Below, in pieces: positions 8,881 through 16,770 of a stretch of 57,836 nucleotides of DNA. Below the pieces are notes generated by a model that searched no databases, had not been told where the DNA came from, and saw only the letters and a program-made list of their open reading frames with translations. Numbering within the stretch: the stretch's first letter is position 1; each line of letters opens with the position of its first letter. The stretch is from Tritonibacter mobilis (GTDB taxonomy: Bacteria > Pseudomonadota > Alphaproteobacteria > Rhodobacterales > Rhodobacteraceae): NCBI RefSeq assembly GCF_001681715.1, contig NZ_LNWY01000026.1, positions 1-57,836 of the forward strand. The letters run 5' to 3'. The translations under genes and the position numbers were made by a program.

Positions 8881-8910
8881 ATTGGATTTTGGATACTTTA
8901 TAAGTATAAC
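8881..8910 (+). promoter_or_regulatory. TRAP operon promoter with a motif shared by the hydroxyproline operon
   Basis: ATTGGATTTTGGATAC (8881-8896) is identical to 12225-12240 in front of the hydroxyproline genes. TTGGAT (8882-8887) and TATAAC (8905-8910) are 17 bases apart and make a plausible sigma-70 promoter. Between them ATACTT-TAT-AAGTAT (8893-8907) is a perfect inverted repeat. A regulator bound here would control the TRAP transporter. The identity of the regulator (GntR type would fit) is inferred; none is encoded nearby. Confidence 0.5.
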
Positions 8911-9093
8911 AAACGCAGATGCGTTGGAGAGGACAGCCAGCCCGACAAAATGCACCCATCTGAAGCAACGGCTCCGTTGCGCGGCACCCCGCTGAAAGTG
9001 TTGTGGTGTCTTGTGCGAACGATGAACGGCACGGTGAGAACCCCGGCACACACAATGAAAAATCAAAGATCTCACAACATGGAGAACTCAGGA

Positions 9094-10092
9094 ATGAACG
9101 TGTTTTTGAAAGCAGTGGCCGTCAGCTCGGTGGCCCTTCAGTTTGCGGCTCCGGCTCTCGCCGATGACATCAAACTGCGCTTTGCAGGCGTGTTTCCCAT
9201 CGACCATCAGGGTACAAAAATGATGGAACAGGTGGCAGCCGATGTGAACGCAGCCAATGTTGGCCTCGACATGACTGTCTTTCCCGCTAGCCAATTGGGA
9301 TCCGGCGAAGCCCTGTTCGAAGACGTGGCACGCGGCAATATCGATTTTGCATCTGCCTTCATCTACTCGGACACTGACCCGCGGCTTGAATTCCTCAACA
9401 TGCCATTCCTCGTCAGCAACTACGACGACATGGAACGCGTGTTGAGAGATATGGATTCGGACTACAATCGCATTTTGCAGGATATCACTGACGAATATGG
9501 TATCCGCGTGATGGCAGCGAACCCCGAAGGCTTCGTCGGCATCGTTGCGTCCAAAGAGCCGGACAACTGGAACAATTTTGAAGACAAAGGCATGAACATT
9601 CGTGTTTGGTCTTCGAACGCGGTGAAATCCACAGTTGAGGCACTGGGGTACCGTGCCACCACCATGGCTTGGGGTGACATCTTTCCCGCGCTTCAGTCTG
9701 GCATTGTAGACGGCGCGATCTGCTGCACCAAAACGGCGACTTATTCGATCTTCGCAAAGTCGGATGTCGGCACACACTTCATCGAGTATAACTCTCTGCT
9801 GGAGCAGACATTTTACTACGGTTCAGAGCGCACCCTGGCGAAACTGAACGACGAGCAGCGTGAAGTTGTGCAAGCAGCGATGACCAAAGCCTCGGCAGAT
9901 TTCTTCGCATATAACCGCGAAAATGATGCCGCTTTCGGCCAAAAACTCATCGATAGTGGCTACACTATTCTGAAGCTCAACGATGAAGATCAAAAAGCGA
10001 TGGCTGAGTATGTGCGCGCAACGATCTGGCCCACTATGGAAAGCGCTGTTGGCAAAGACGTAATTGATCAAGTCTTGGCAGCTGTTCAATAA
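9094..10092 (+). CDS. TRAP transporter substrate-binding protein (DctP family), likely for hydroxyproline
   Basis: A 332-residue periplasmic binding protein with a cleavable signal peptide (residues 1-23, ending PALA|DD). It has family landmarks of DctP: the early motif LRFAGVFPIDHQGTKMM, the segment ASQLGSGEALFEDVARGNID, and WGDIFPALQSGIVDGAICC near the ligand-binding hinge. It captures the substrate and delivers it to the membrane subunits encoded next. The ATG at 9094 is used because the signal peptide starts there and GGAG lies nine bases upstream; an open frame extends to 8950 without support. The neighbouring hydroxyproline enzymes and the shared promoter motif suggest a hydroxyproline or proline-betaine-like substrate, which is an inference. 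Confidence 0.9.
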   Translation: MNVFLKAVAVSSVALQFAAPALADDIKLRFAGVFPIDHQGTKMMEQVAADVNAANVGLDMTVFPASQLGSGEALFEDVARGNIDFASAFIYSDTDPRLEFLNMPFLVSNYDDMERVLRDMDSDYNRILQDITDEYGIRVMAANPEGFVGIVASKEPDNWNNFEDKGMNIRVWSSNAVKSTVEALGYRATTMAWGDIFPALQSGIVDGAICCTKTATYSIFAKSDVGTHFIEYNSLLEQTFYYGSERTLAKLNDEQREVVQAAMTKASADFFAYNRENDAAFGQKLIDSGYTILKLNDEDQKAMAEYVRATIWPTMESAVGKDVIDQVLAAVQ

Positions 10093-10099
10093 CTCGGCA

Positions 10100-10132
10100 C
10101 GGCAGGGGCGGCATCAATTGCTGCCCCTGCCG
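10100..10132 (+). promoter_or_regulatory. Intercistronic hairpin after the TRAP binding-protein gene
   Basis: GGCAGGGGCGGC and GCTGCCCCTGCC pair over 12 bp with one G-T wobble, extended by a C-G pair, around a 7-nt loop. It begins seven bases after the dctP stop and lacks a T-run. Such hairpins often protect the binding-protein mRNA or lower transcription into the membrane-subunit genes; that role is inferred. Confidence 0.55.
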
Positions 10133-10253
10133 GCATCTAATGACATAGAGTTTTCTGGCAGAATGAGGCACCAAAGCGGGCTGCAAGAGCCCCAATTGTG
10201 CATCAGCACTTCAGCGCACAAGAGACTCAAAGCAATAATAAAAAGGGGGGGAG

Positions 10254-10811
10254 ATGGCACGCATCACAGATGAGTTGCCGCGTTTCATCGGGGCACCGAT
10301 GAACTGGGCAATGTTCCTCATGAAGGTCCTCGTGGTATTTTCCGGGGCAATGATGGCCTTGACCTTCGGGGCGGTCGTCGTCGTCCGATACGGATTTAGC
10401 GGCGATCTTTTTGCCTACGAAGAATGGCTGCTCGCAATCAGTATCGTGGGTTTTTTTGCAGGGGCTGTGCTGGCCTCAGAACGCAAACTGCACATCAACG
10501 CCGATATTCTGGAAGTTGTGATAAAGAACCCGCGCCTGATCTGGTGGCGCGGCTTTGCAGTCCTGATGATCGAACTCGTGGTTACAGTTTTCATCGTCTA
10601 CGCCTGCTACGTATCGCTTGCTGATGATTTCTCTTTTCCTCGTCTGCGAGCAACCCCTGCTCTTCGCATTCCTTTCGTCTCCTGGCGAATTGCAATCATG
10701 ATCGCTTTTGGATTTATGGCAATGTTCTCCGCCGCCTATCTCTATGTGCACATACGTAAGGGGCTTGGCCTGCCACTTAAATCTGACCTCAAAAAGGATG
10801 TGGCATCATGA
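10254..10811 (+). CDS. TRAP transporter small membrane subunit (DctQ family)
   Basis: The 185-residue protein has four predicted membrane helices (around residues 17-42, 55-75, 95-118 and 143-163) and the conserved Y/F-E-EW element (FAYEEWLLAISIV) typical of DctQ. It forms the complex with the large DctM subunit that carries out sodium-driven uptake. The ATG is preceded by a GGGGGGAG ribosome site. The stop overlaps the start of the next gene by four bases (ATGA), so the two are translationally coupled. Confidence 0.9.
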   Translation: MARITDELPRFIGAPMNWAMFLMKVLVVFSGAMMALTFGAVVVVRYGFSGDLFAYEEWLLAISIVGFFAGAVLASERKLHINADILEVVIKNPRLIWWRGFAVLMIELVVTVFIVYACYVSLADDFSFPRLRATPALRIPFVSWRIAIMIAFGFMAMFSAAYLYVHIRKGLGLPLKSDLKKDVAS

Positions 10812-12097
10812 TCATCGTCGGAAGTCTCGTCATCGTTTGCGTCATGCTACTGCTGGGCGTCAGCGTTTTTGTCGCTTTTGGCGCAGTATTGATGTTCATC
10901 GCCGTATTTGGAGATCAATCCATCACTGGTTATCTCCCGACCGGGGCAACGGGTTTACGCTCATTGGTCTTGCTTGCCATCCCCTTGTTTATGATCGCAG
11001 GTGGCGTGATGGAGCGTGGCCGCATCGCAGCGCCGCTTGTTGCCATTGCGGAGATGTTCGTCGGTCACCTCAAGGGAGGTCTGAGTGCCGCCGCAGTATT
11101 GGCTTGTGGTGTATTCGGCTCAATCGCGGGCAGCGCAAATTCAACGTTAACATGCATTGGCGGCATCATGCTGCCGCACCTAAAAAAAGCGAACTACCCG
11201 GAAGGTAAATCAGCTGCACTGCTGGTCGCAGCAAGCCCGCTGGGCCTTTTGATTCCGCCGAGCGCGAACCACATCCTCTATGGTTGGGTGGCGCAACAGC
11301 ACGTCCTGAAATGCTTTTTGTCTACGGTGATCCCTGCGTTCATCCTGATCACGCTGTTGATTATCACCAACCATTTCATGTTGCGAAAACATGATGAAAT
11401 CAAACTGTCAGAGCGCCCTTCCCCGTTCTTCCCTGCTCTGAAAGCACAAGGACGAGTCGCAGGGCCTGCCTTGATGATGCCAATCATCATCCTTGGCGGC
11501 ATCTATGGTGGCATCATGACCCCGACCGAAGCCGCAGGGATTGCCGTCGTTTATGCAATCCCGGTCGCGATCTATTTCTATCGCGGTCTCACCTGGAGAG
11601 GCCTGATGGAGACATTCCAGAAATCAGGCATTACGATTGGCGTGGTGATGATCATGATCTTCATGGTGCTGATCGTCTCGGACAATCTGATCGCTCAGGG
11701 CGCACCGCAAATCGCCCAGCAAATGGTCTACTCCGTTTCTGACAATCCCATCGTGATCCTCCTGATGATCAATGTCGTGATGATCCTGATCGGCATGCTC
11801 ATGGATGATATCTCCGGTTTGCTCCTGTCGACGCCCATTTTGTTGCCTATCGCGCAGAGTGTCGGGATGGACCCGATCCACTTTGCTGCGGTCATCGGTG
11901 TAAATCTCGGCATGGCGAATATCACGCCACCCACTGCACCTCTGCTCTATCTTGGGGCACAAGTGTCAGAGACCCCGGTGGCAAAGATGCTCTGGCCAAC
12001 GCTGATTTTCATCGTCTTTGCGTGGCTTCCGACCCTCATGCTGACAACCTTTGTTCCGTCAGTCGCCTTGTGGCTGCCGGAACTGCTACTCGGCTGA
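10808..12097 (+). CDS. TRAP transporter large membrane subunit (DctM family)
   Basis: A 429-residue, very hydrophobic protein with about twelve membrane helices. It has DctM family landmarks: IPLFMIAGGVMERGRIAAPL near residue 60, the FGSIAGSANSTLTCIGGIMLP segment containing the first signature, GIYGGIMTPTEAAGIAVVYA near residue 230, and LGMANITPPTAPLLY near the C-terminus. It is the sodium-coupled permease channel. The start overlaps the DctQ stop (ATGA). A terminator follows 31 bases after the stop. Confidence 0.93.
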   Translation: MIIVGSLVIVCVMLLLGVSVFVAFGAVLMFIAVFGDQSITGYLPTGATGLRSLVLLAIPLFMIAGGVMERGRIAAPLVAIAEMFVGHLKGGLSAAAVLACGVFGSIAGSANSTLTCIGGIMLPHLKKANYPEGKSAALLVAASPLGLLIPPSANHILYGWVAQQHVLKCFLSTVIPAFILITLLIITNHFMLRKHDEIKLSERPSPFFPALKAQGRVAGPALMMPIIILGGIYGGIMTPTEAAGIAVVYAIPVAIYFYRGLTWRGLMETFQKSGITIGVVMIMIFMVLIVSDNLIAQGAPQIAQQMVYSVSDNPIVILLMINVVMILIGMLMDDISGLLLSTPILLPIAQSVGMDPIHFAAVIGVNLGMANITPPTAPLLYLGAQVSETPVAKMLWPTLIFIVFAWLPTLMLTTFVPSVALWLPELLLG

Positions 12098-12128
12098 TCG
12101 CGTCCCGGAGCGACAGCCTACTCTGATT

Positions 12129-12155
12129 AAAAGCCGGCGCAGCGCGTCGGCTTTT
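12129..12155 (+). terminator. Terminator of the TRAP operon
   Basis: AAAAGCCGGCGC and GCGTCGGCTTTT form a 12-bp stem (one G-T pair) around the loop AGC, with the T-run contained in the closing arm. This is a standard intrinsic terminator and separates the TRAP operon from the hydroxyproline operon, so the latter needs its own promoter. Confidence 0.8.
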
Positions 12156-12191
12156 ACGTTTCTGGGGCACCAATGGTGCAAGGAACGTCAC

Positions 12192-12260
12192 ATGGGAAAA
12201 ATTCTGGTGGTGGCGTTAAAACAGATTGGATTTTGGATACATAATGCGGTAAGCCTTTGA
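12192..12260 (+). CDS. Possible 22-residue leader peptide before the hydroxyproline operon
   Basis: An ATG at 12192 with AAGGA seven bases upstream starts a short frame, MGKILVVALKQIGFWIHNAV followed by SL and stop. It lies 130 bases before the first hydroxyproline gene and overlaps the shared 16-nt motif. A good ribosome site is the only support; it contains no proline codons, so a classical proline attenuator is not suggested. Function unknown, and it may be chance. Confidence 0.22.
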   Translation: MGKILVVALKQIGFWIHNAVSL

Positions 12261-12292
12261 TGTAGGGTCTAAGACCTACGTCGAGACCTACG
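12225..12292 (+). promoter_or_regulatory. Candidate operator region of the hydroxyproline operon
   Basis: The 16-nt motif at 12225-12240 is identical to the one in front of the TRAP operon. Downstream lies an imperfect inverted repeat around GGTCT-A-AGACC (12265-12275), and AGACCTACG occurs twice with a 12-base period (12272-12280 and 12284-12292). Together they look like binding sites for one or two regulators about 100-160 bases before the first gene. Confidence 0.42.
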
Positions 12293-12389
12293 AGAGATTA
12301 TCGAGAATTCAGGCACTTGCTGTGGCTCAGGCCAGATTCTCAATACGGTTGGCTGGGCTTCCGGTCCGCCTCAGCAAATAGGAGAACTC

Positions 12390-13349
12390 ATGTCTCAGAA
12401 TATTTTCTCGGGCACCATGCCCGCACTGATGACCCCCTGTAAGGCGGATCGCACTCCGGATTTTGATGCTCTGGTGAAGAAGGGCAAAGAAATGATCGGG
12501 GCAGGCATGTCTGCGGTGGTCTATTGCGGCTCCATGGGCGACTGGCCACTGCTCAGCGACCAAGATCGCATGACCGGCGTCGAACGCCTGATCGAAGCTG
12601 GCGTGCCGACCGTGGTGGGCACTGGCGCGATCAACTCAAAATCCGCCGTTTCGCTGGCTGCACACGCCCAGAAAGTTGGCGCTGCAGGCCTGATGGTGAT
12701 CCCGCGAGTTTTGTCGCGCGGCACGTCCGCAACGGCGCAAAAACACCATTTCAAGGCGATCCTGTCCGCCGCCCCTGATGTGCCCGCAATCATTTACAAC
12801 AGCCCCGTCTACGGGTTCGCCACACGTGCGGAACTTTTCTTTGCTTTGCGCGCAGAACACCCGAACCTGATCGGCTTCAAAGAATTCGGCGGCAAGGACG
12901 ATCTACGTTACGCGGCAGAGCACATCACGAGCCAGGACGATCAGGTCACACTGATGGTCGGAGTTGACACCGAGGTTTATCATGGCTTTGTAAATTGTGG
13001 TGCAACCGGATCTATCACCGGGATCGGCACCGCCCTGCCCAAAGAAGCACTGCTGCTTGCCGCACTGGCGCAAAAGGCTGCCGAAGGCCACGCTGAGGCG
13101 CGTTTGCGTGCACGTCAACTGGAAGAAGCCTTTGGCGTTCTGGCAAGCTTTGACGAAGGCACCGATCTGGTTCTTTACTACAAGTACCTCTTGGTTCTGA
13201 ACGGCGAAGACGAATATCGCCTTCATTTCATCGAGACCGACGCGCTCACCGACGCACAGCGAAACTACTGCGAGCAGCAATACAACCTGTTCCGCGCTTG
13301 GTTTGCCGATTGGTCCAAACAGGGCGGGATTATCGCCGAATGCATGTAA
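12390..13349 (+). CDS. Delta1-pyrroline-4-hydroxy-2-carboxylate deaminase (dihydrodipicolinate synthase family)
   Basis: This 319-residue (beta/alpha)8 aldolase-family protein has the Schiff-base lysine (Lys164 in NLIGFKEFGGKDD), the partner tyrosine (Tyr136 in IIYNSPVYG) and the family motif VVYCGSMGDWPLL in place of the GTTGE loop of true DapA. Within a hydroxyproline operon this sequence type converts Delta1-pyrroline-4-hydroxy-2-carboxylate to alpha-ketoglutarate semialdehyde with loss of ammonia. AGGAG lies five bases before the ATG. The next gene, the epimerase, overlaps its end by 10 bases. No semialdehyde dehydrogenase for the last step is in the window, so it must be encoded elsewhere. 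Confidence 0.87.
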   Translation: MSQNIFSGTMPALMTPCKADRTPDFDALVKKGKEMIGAGMSAVVYCGSMGDWPLLSDQDRMTGVERLIEAGVPTVVGTGAINSKSAVSLAAHAQKVGAAGLMVIPRVLSRGTSATAQKHHFKAILSAAPDVPAIIYNSPVYGFATRAELFFALRAEHPNLIGFKEFGGKDDLRYAAEHITSQDDQVTLMVGVDTEVYHGFVNCGATGSITGIGTALPKEALLLAALAQKAAEGHAEARLRARQLEEAFGVLASFDEGTDLVLYYKYLLVLNGEDEYRLHFIETDALTDAQRNYCEQQYNLFRAWFADWSKQGGIIAECM

Positions 13350-14266
13350 TCGACAGCCATACCGGCGGGATGCCCACGCGGGTTATTCTTGATGGCGGTC
13401 CCGATCTTGGATCGGGACCGCTTGGTGAGCGCGCTGAAGCCTTGTCCAAAAACCACTTGGAGTTTTGCAACTCCGTCCTGCTGGAACCGCGCGGGCAACC
13501 CGGAATGGTCGCGGCCCTACTGGTAGAGCCGGTGGATCCCGAATGCGTGACCGGTGTGATCTATTTTGATGCGGATGCCGTCCTGGGCATGTGCGGGCAC
13601 GGCACGATTGGCCTAGCGGTGACGCTCGCTCATATGGGCCGTATCAAGGTAGGTATCCACAAGATCGAAACTCCCGCAGGTGTGGTCACGGTCGAACTAC
13701 ATGACGCCAATACAGTGTCGGTCACCAACATCGAAAGCCGCCGCATTCATCACGCTGTCAGCGTTGAAGTGCCCGACCATGGAGTAATCACTGGCGATAT
13801 GGCCTATGGTGGCAATTGGTTCTTCATCGCTGATGCGCCAATGGAGGTCACCACTGGCAACATCCCTGCACTGACGAACCTGTCGATTGCGATCAGAGAA
13901 GCCTGCCATCGCTCCGCCATAAGCGGCCCCGCTGGTCAGCCCGTAGATCATGTTATCCTGAGTGGTACGAGCCCCGACACAGCAACTCTGCGGCGCAATT
14001 TCGTGCTCTGCCCTGACAATGAATACGACCGCTCTCCGTGCGGCACAGGCAGCTCTGGTTTTATCTCCTGCCTGGCGGCAGCCGGGCAGCTGGCAGAGAG
14101 TGAAGAAATCGTGTTGGAGAGCGTGATTGGCAGTTCCTACACGATGTCGTACCATAACGGCCCGTCCGGCGGGATCATCCCCAAAATAAGAGGACAGGCT
14201 TACGTGATGGCTGAGGCGACTTTGCTTTTTGCATCAAACGATCCGTTTAGAGCCGGGATCACATAA
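13340..14266 (+). CDS. 4-hydroxyproline 2-epimerase (proline racemase family)
   Basis: The 308-residue enzyme converts trans-4-hydroxy-L-proline to cis-4-hydroxy-D-proline, the first catabolic step. Both catalytic cysteines are present: Cys85 in GMCGHGTIG and Cys234 in DRSPCGTGSSG. The N-terminal signature DSHTGGMPTRVI is typical of the epimerase. Length is normal for the family. The start at 13340 overlaps the previous gene by 10 bases, and an upstream open extension in this frame has no support. Cytoplasmic. It works with the oxidase encoded next, which acts on the D-product. Confidence 0.92.
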   Translation: MHVIDSHTGGMPTRVILDGGPDLGSGPLGERAEALSKNHLEFCNSVLLEPRGQPGMVAALLVEPVDPECVTGVIYFDADAVLGMCGHGTIGLAVTLAHMGRIKVGIHKIETPAGVVTVELHDANTVSVTNIESRRIHHAVSVEVPDHGVITGDMAYGGNWFFIADAPMEVTTGNIPALTNLSIAIREACHRSAISGPAGQPVDHVILSGTSPDTATLRRNFVLCPDNEYDRSPCGTGSSGFISCLAAAGQLAESEEIVLESVIGSSYTMSYHNGPSGGIIPKIRGQAYVMAEATLLFASNDPFRAGIT

Positions 14267-14339
14267 CCGGGTTTCATCAGAACTGAGGGGCCGTTCTCAC
14301 CGCCCTCAATCACTTCACCGACTTAAAAGGCGCATTACC

Positions 14340-15578
14340 ATGCCGCAGGATATCGTTGTCATTGGTGCAGGTGTCGTGGGGATCAGCATCGCAGCTGAGC
14401 TGATCCGGCATGGGCACAAGGTTCGGGTGCTTGATCGCACCGGGGTTGCTGCCGAAACCTCGCAGGGCAATGCGGGCGCTTTTGCCTTTACTGATGTGAT
14501 GCCTTTGGCCGCGCCCGGTATCATGCGCAAGGCCCCAAAATGGCTGCTCGACCCGCTGGGGCCGCTTTCGATCCCTCCGCGGTATGCGCTGCAGATCGCG
14601 CCGTGGATGTTGCGGTTTTGGCGTGCAAGCTGGCGAGATCGCCATGATGCCTCAGTCGCCGCTCAAAGCGCGCTTATGGATCTGTCCAAAGCCGCTCTCG
14701 AACGGCAAATCGCATCGACGGATGGCGAACATCTCATTCAGCGCGATGGACAATTGCAACTCTACGAAGGTGAAGCGCAATTTCGCGAGAGCCTTCCCGG
14801 ATGGGAACTGCGCGGCCGCTACGGCATTAAATATGATCTATTGCGAACCCCAGAAGAGATTGCAGAGATCCAACCCGGCCTTGACCGTCGGTTTACGCAT
14901 GCAGGATTCACCCCTGACTGGATCAATACCACCGACCCCAAAGCCTGGACGCGGCATCTGGCGCAAAGTTTTCAGGCCGCTGGCGGCGAAATCCTGCAGT
15001 GCGATATAAAATCTATCTCTTCAACTACATCCCAAGTGGAACTTACCCACGCGGGAGGCACCATCACCGCAGATAAAGTGGTATTGGCGGCAGGTGCATG
15101 GTCGCATCACCTTGCCCGAACGTTAGGTGATCGCATCCCGCTGGAGACTGAACGCGGCTACAACACCACTCTGCCCGCAGGCGCATTCGATGTCCGCACC
15201 CATCTGACATTTGGCGCGCATGGCTTTGTCGTCAGCCGCATCAACGGCGGCGTGCGTGTCGGTGGCGCGGTAGAGCTGGGTGGGTTGACGTTACCACCCA
15301 ACTACAAGCGTGCAGAGGTTCTGTTGGAAAAGGCCAGTCGTTTCTTGCCAGGACTGGATACCTCAGGCGGCACCCAATGGATGGGATACCGCCCATCTAT
15401 CCCGGACACACTCCCCGTCATTGGCTCATCTCCCAAGACAGACAATGTGATTTACGCCTTTGGTCACGGGCACCTTGGACTGACGCAATCTGCCGCGACT
15501 GCCGAAATCGTGCGGGATATGATCGCGGGCACCAAGGGCGCGATTTCGCTATCACCCTATCGGGCTGACCGTTTTTGA
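14340..15578 (+). CDS. FAD-dependent D-hydroxyproline dehydrogenase (DadA/DAO family)
   Basis: A 412-residue oxidoreductase with the N-terminal dinucleotide-binding motif IVVIGAGVVGISIAAEL and a conserved C-terminal FAD contact (IYAFGHGHLGLTQSAATAE). It belongs to the D-amino-acid dehydrogenase family. By position between the 4-hydroxyproline epimerase and a second proline-racemase-family gene it should oxidise cis-4-hydroxy-D-proline to Delta1-pyrroline-4-hydroxy-2-carboxylate, passing electrons to the respiratory chain. ATG at 14340 follows an AAAGG element; the open frame upstream overlaps the previous gene and is not used. It starts 73 bases after the epimerase. Confidence 0.88.
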   Translation: MPQDIVVIGAGVVGISIAAELIRHGHKVRVLDRTGVAAETSQGNAGAFAFTDVMPLAAPGIMRKAPKWLLDPLGPLSIPPRYALQIAPWMLRFWRASWRDRHDASVAAQSALMDLSKAALERQIASTDGEHLIQRDGQLQLYEGEAQFRESLPGWELRGRYGIKYDLLRTPEEIAEIQPGLDRRFTHAGFTPDWINTTDPKAWTRHLAQSFQAAGGEILQCDIKSISSTTSQVELTHAGGTITADKVVLAAGAWSHHLARTLGDRIPLETERGYNTTLPAGAFDVRTHLTFGAHGFVVSRINGGVRVGGAVELGGLTLPPNYKRAEVLLEKASRFLPGLDTSGGTQWMGYRPSIPDTLPVIGSSPKTDNVIYAFGHGHLGLTQSAATAEIVRDMIAGTKGAISLSPYRADRF

Positions 15579-15593
15579 CTGAGGGAGCTATCT

Positions 15594-16619
15594 ATGCGCA
15601 GCACTAAGACTATTCACGTAATTTCAGCCCATGCCGAGGGCGAAGTCGGTGATGTGATCGTAGGCGGAGTGCTCCCGCCTCCGGGTGAAACACTATGGGA
15701 GCAGCGAAATTTCATCGCAAAAGACGAGACATTACGCAACTTTGTGCTGAACGAGCCCCGCGGCGGCGTGTTTCGCCATGTGAACCTGCTCGTTCCTCCC
15801 AAACATCCCGATGCCATCGCCGCTTGGATCATCATGGAGCCGGAAGATACCCCGCCCATGTCTGGCTCGAACTCAATCTGCGTTTCTACGGTTCTGCTGG
15901 ACGGTGGGCTTGTTCCTATGCAGGAGCCGGAAACCCACATGGTGCTAGAAGCGCCGGGTGGGCTGGTCAAAGTTCGTGCCGAATGCAGCAATGGCAAAGC
16001 GCAGCGGATTTTTGTGCAAAACCTGCCAAGCTTTGCAGATAAGCTGCAAGTCCCGCTTGAGGTCGAAGGTCTCGGCACCATTACCGTCGATACCGCCTAT
16101 GGCGGCGACAGTTTTGTGGTGGTTGATGCTCAGGCGTTGGGGTTCGAGATCGTTGAATCGGAGGCTAAGGATATTGCCCGCCTTGGCGTGCGCATCACTG
16201 ACGCCGCAAACGCGCAACTGGGCTTTCGCCATCCCGAAAATCCCGAGTGGGATCACATCTCGTTTTGTGCCTTTTTTGGGCCACTTACGCCAACAGACAC
16301 AGGCTTGACCGGGAAATCCGCAGTCGCAATTCAGCCAGGTAAAGTGGATCGCTCACCAACTGGCACTGCCGTCTCAGCACGCATGGCATTGATGGCCGCG
16401 CGTGGACAATTGCAGATCGGCCAGACATTTGATGCGATGTCGATCATCGGATCACGGTTTTCCGGTCGCATTCTGGACAATACCGAGGTTGGGGATCGGC
16501 CAGCCATTGTCCCGGAAATCAGTGGTAGAGGTTGGGTGACAGGGGTTCATCAACATATGCTCGATCCAGAAGACCCATGGCCGGGCGGTTACCGTCTCTC
16601 CGACACGTGGGGGGCGTGA
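15594..16619 (+). CDS. Proline racemase family protein, probable trans-3-hydroxy-L-proline dehydratase
   Basis: The 341-residue protein is a second proline racemase superfamily member in the operon. At the two catalytic positions it has Ser90 ([11 protein letters not shown]) and Thr256 ([12 protein letters not shown]) in place of the Cys/Cys pair of racemases and epimerases. Loss of the second cysteine to threonine is known from trans-3-hydroxy-L-proline dehydratases, so dehydration of trans-3-hydroxyproline to a pyrroline carboxylate is the best guess. The N-terminus ([18 protein letters not shown]) also differs from the epimerase. A ribosome site (GAGGGAG) precedes the ATG. It is the last gene; a terminator follows 100 bases on. 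Exact activity is uncertain. Confidence 0.82.
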   Translation: MRSTKTIHVISAHAEGEVGDVIVGGVLPPPGETLWEQRNFIAKDETLRNFVLNEPRGGVFRHVNLLVPPKHPDAIAAWIIMEPEDTPPMSGSNSICVSTVLLDGGLVPMQEPETHMVLEAPGGLVKVRAECSNGKAQRIFVQNLPSFADKLQVPLEVEGLGTITVDTAYGGDSFVVVDAQALGFEIVESEAKDIARLGVRITDAANAQLGFRHPENPEWDHISFCAFFGPLTPTDTGLTGKSAVAIQPGKVDRSPTGTAVSARMALMAARGQLQIGQTFDAMSIIGSRFSGRILDNTEVGDRPAIVPEISGRGWVTGVHQHMLDPEDPWPGGYRLSDTWGA

Positions 16620-16717
16620 CTATTAAGGAAACCCTGCAATCTCTGTCACAGCCCAATCAGTGCAAGCCCTATCAGGCGTTGATAACACTGGTTTTCATCG
16701 AACTGTGTAGAGCCGCT

Positions 16718-16745
16718 GCTGGCACCACGAACACGCGGTGCCAGC
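16718..16745. terminator. Bidirectional terminator between the hydroxyproline operon and znuA
   Basis: GCTGGCACC and GGTGCCAGC form a perfect 9-bp stem with a 10-nt loop in the 151-base gap between two convergent genes. There is no strong T-run on either side. It probably serves both transcripts. Confidence 0.6.
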
Positions 16746-16770
16746 ACAACACAATCAATGGGCAATTCGA

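Larger units (their letters stand above)
8433..9093. other. Intergenic region between the chemoreceptor and the TRAP operon
   Basis: This 661-base stretch holds a hairpin terminator after the chemoreceptor gene, a candidate 52-codon minus-strand ORF, an A+T-rich section (8815-8910) and the promoter/operator region of the TRAP operon, each entered separately. The part from about 8640 to 8815 shows nothing I can assign. An open frame runs upstream of the dctP start from 8950, but it lacks a ribosome site and signal peptide at that position and is not taken as part of the gene. Confidence 0.5.

Noticed and set aside
13298-13339. Upstream extension of the epimerase gene
   Set aside because: It lies inside the deaminase gene; the family N-terminus begins at 13340.
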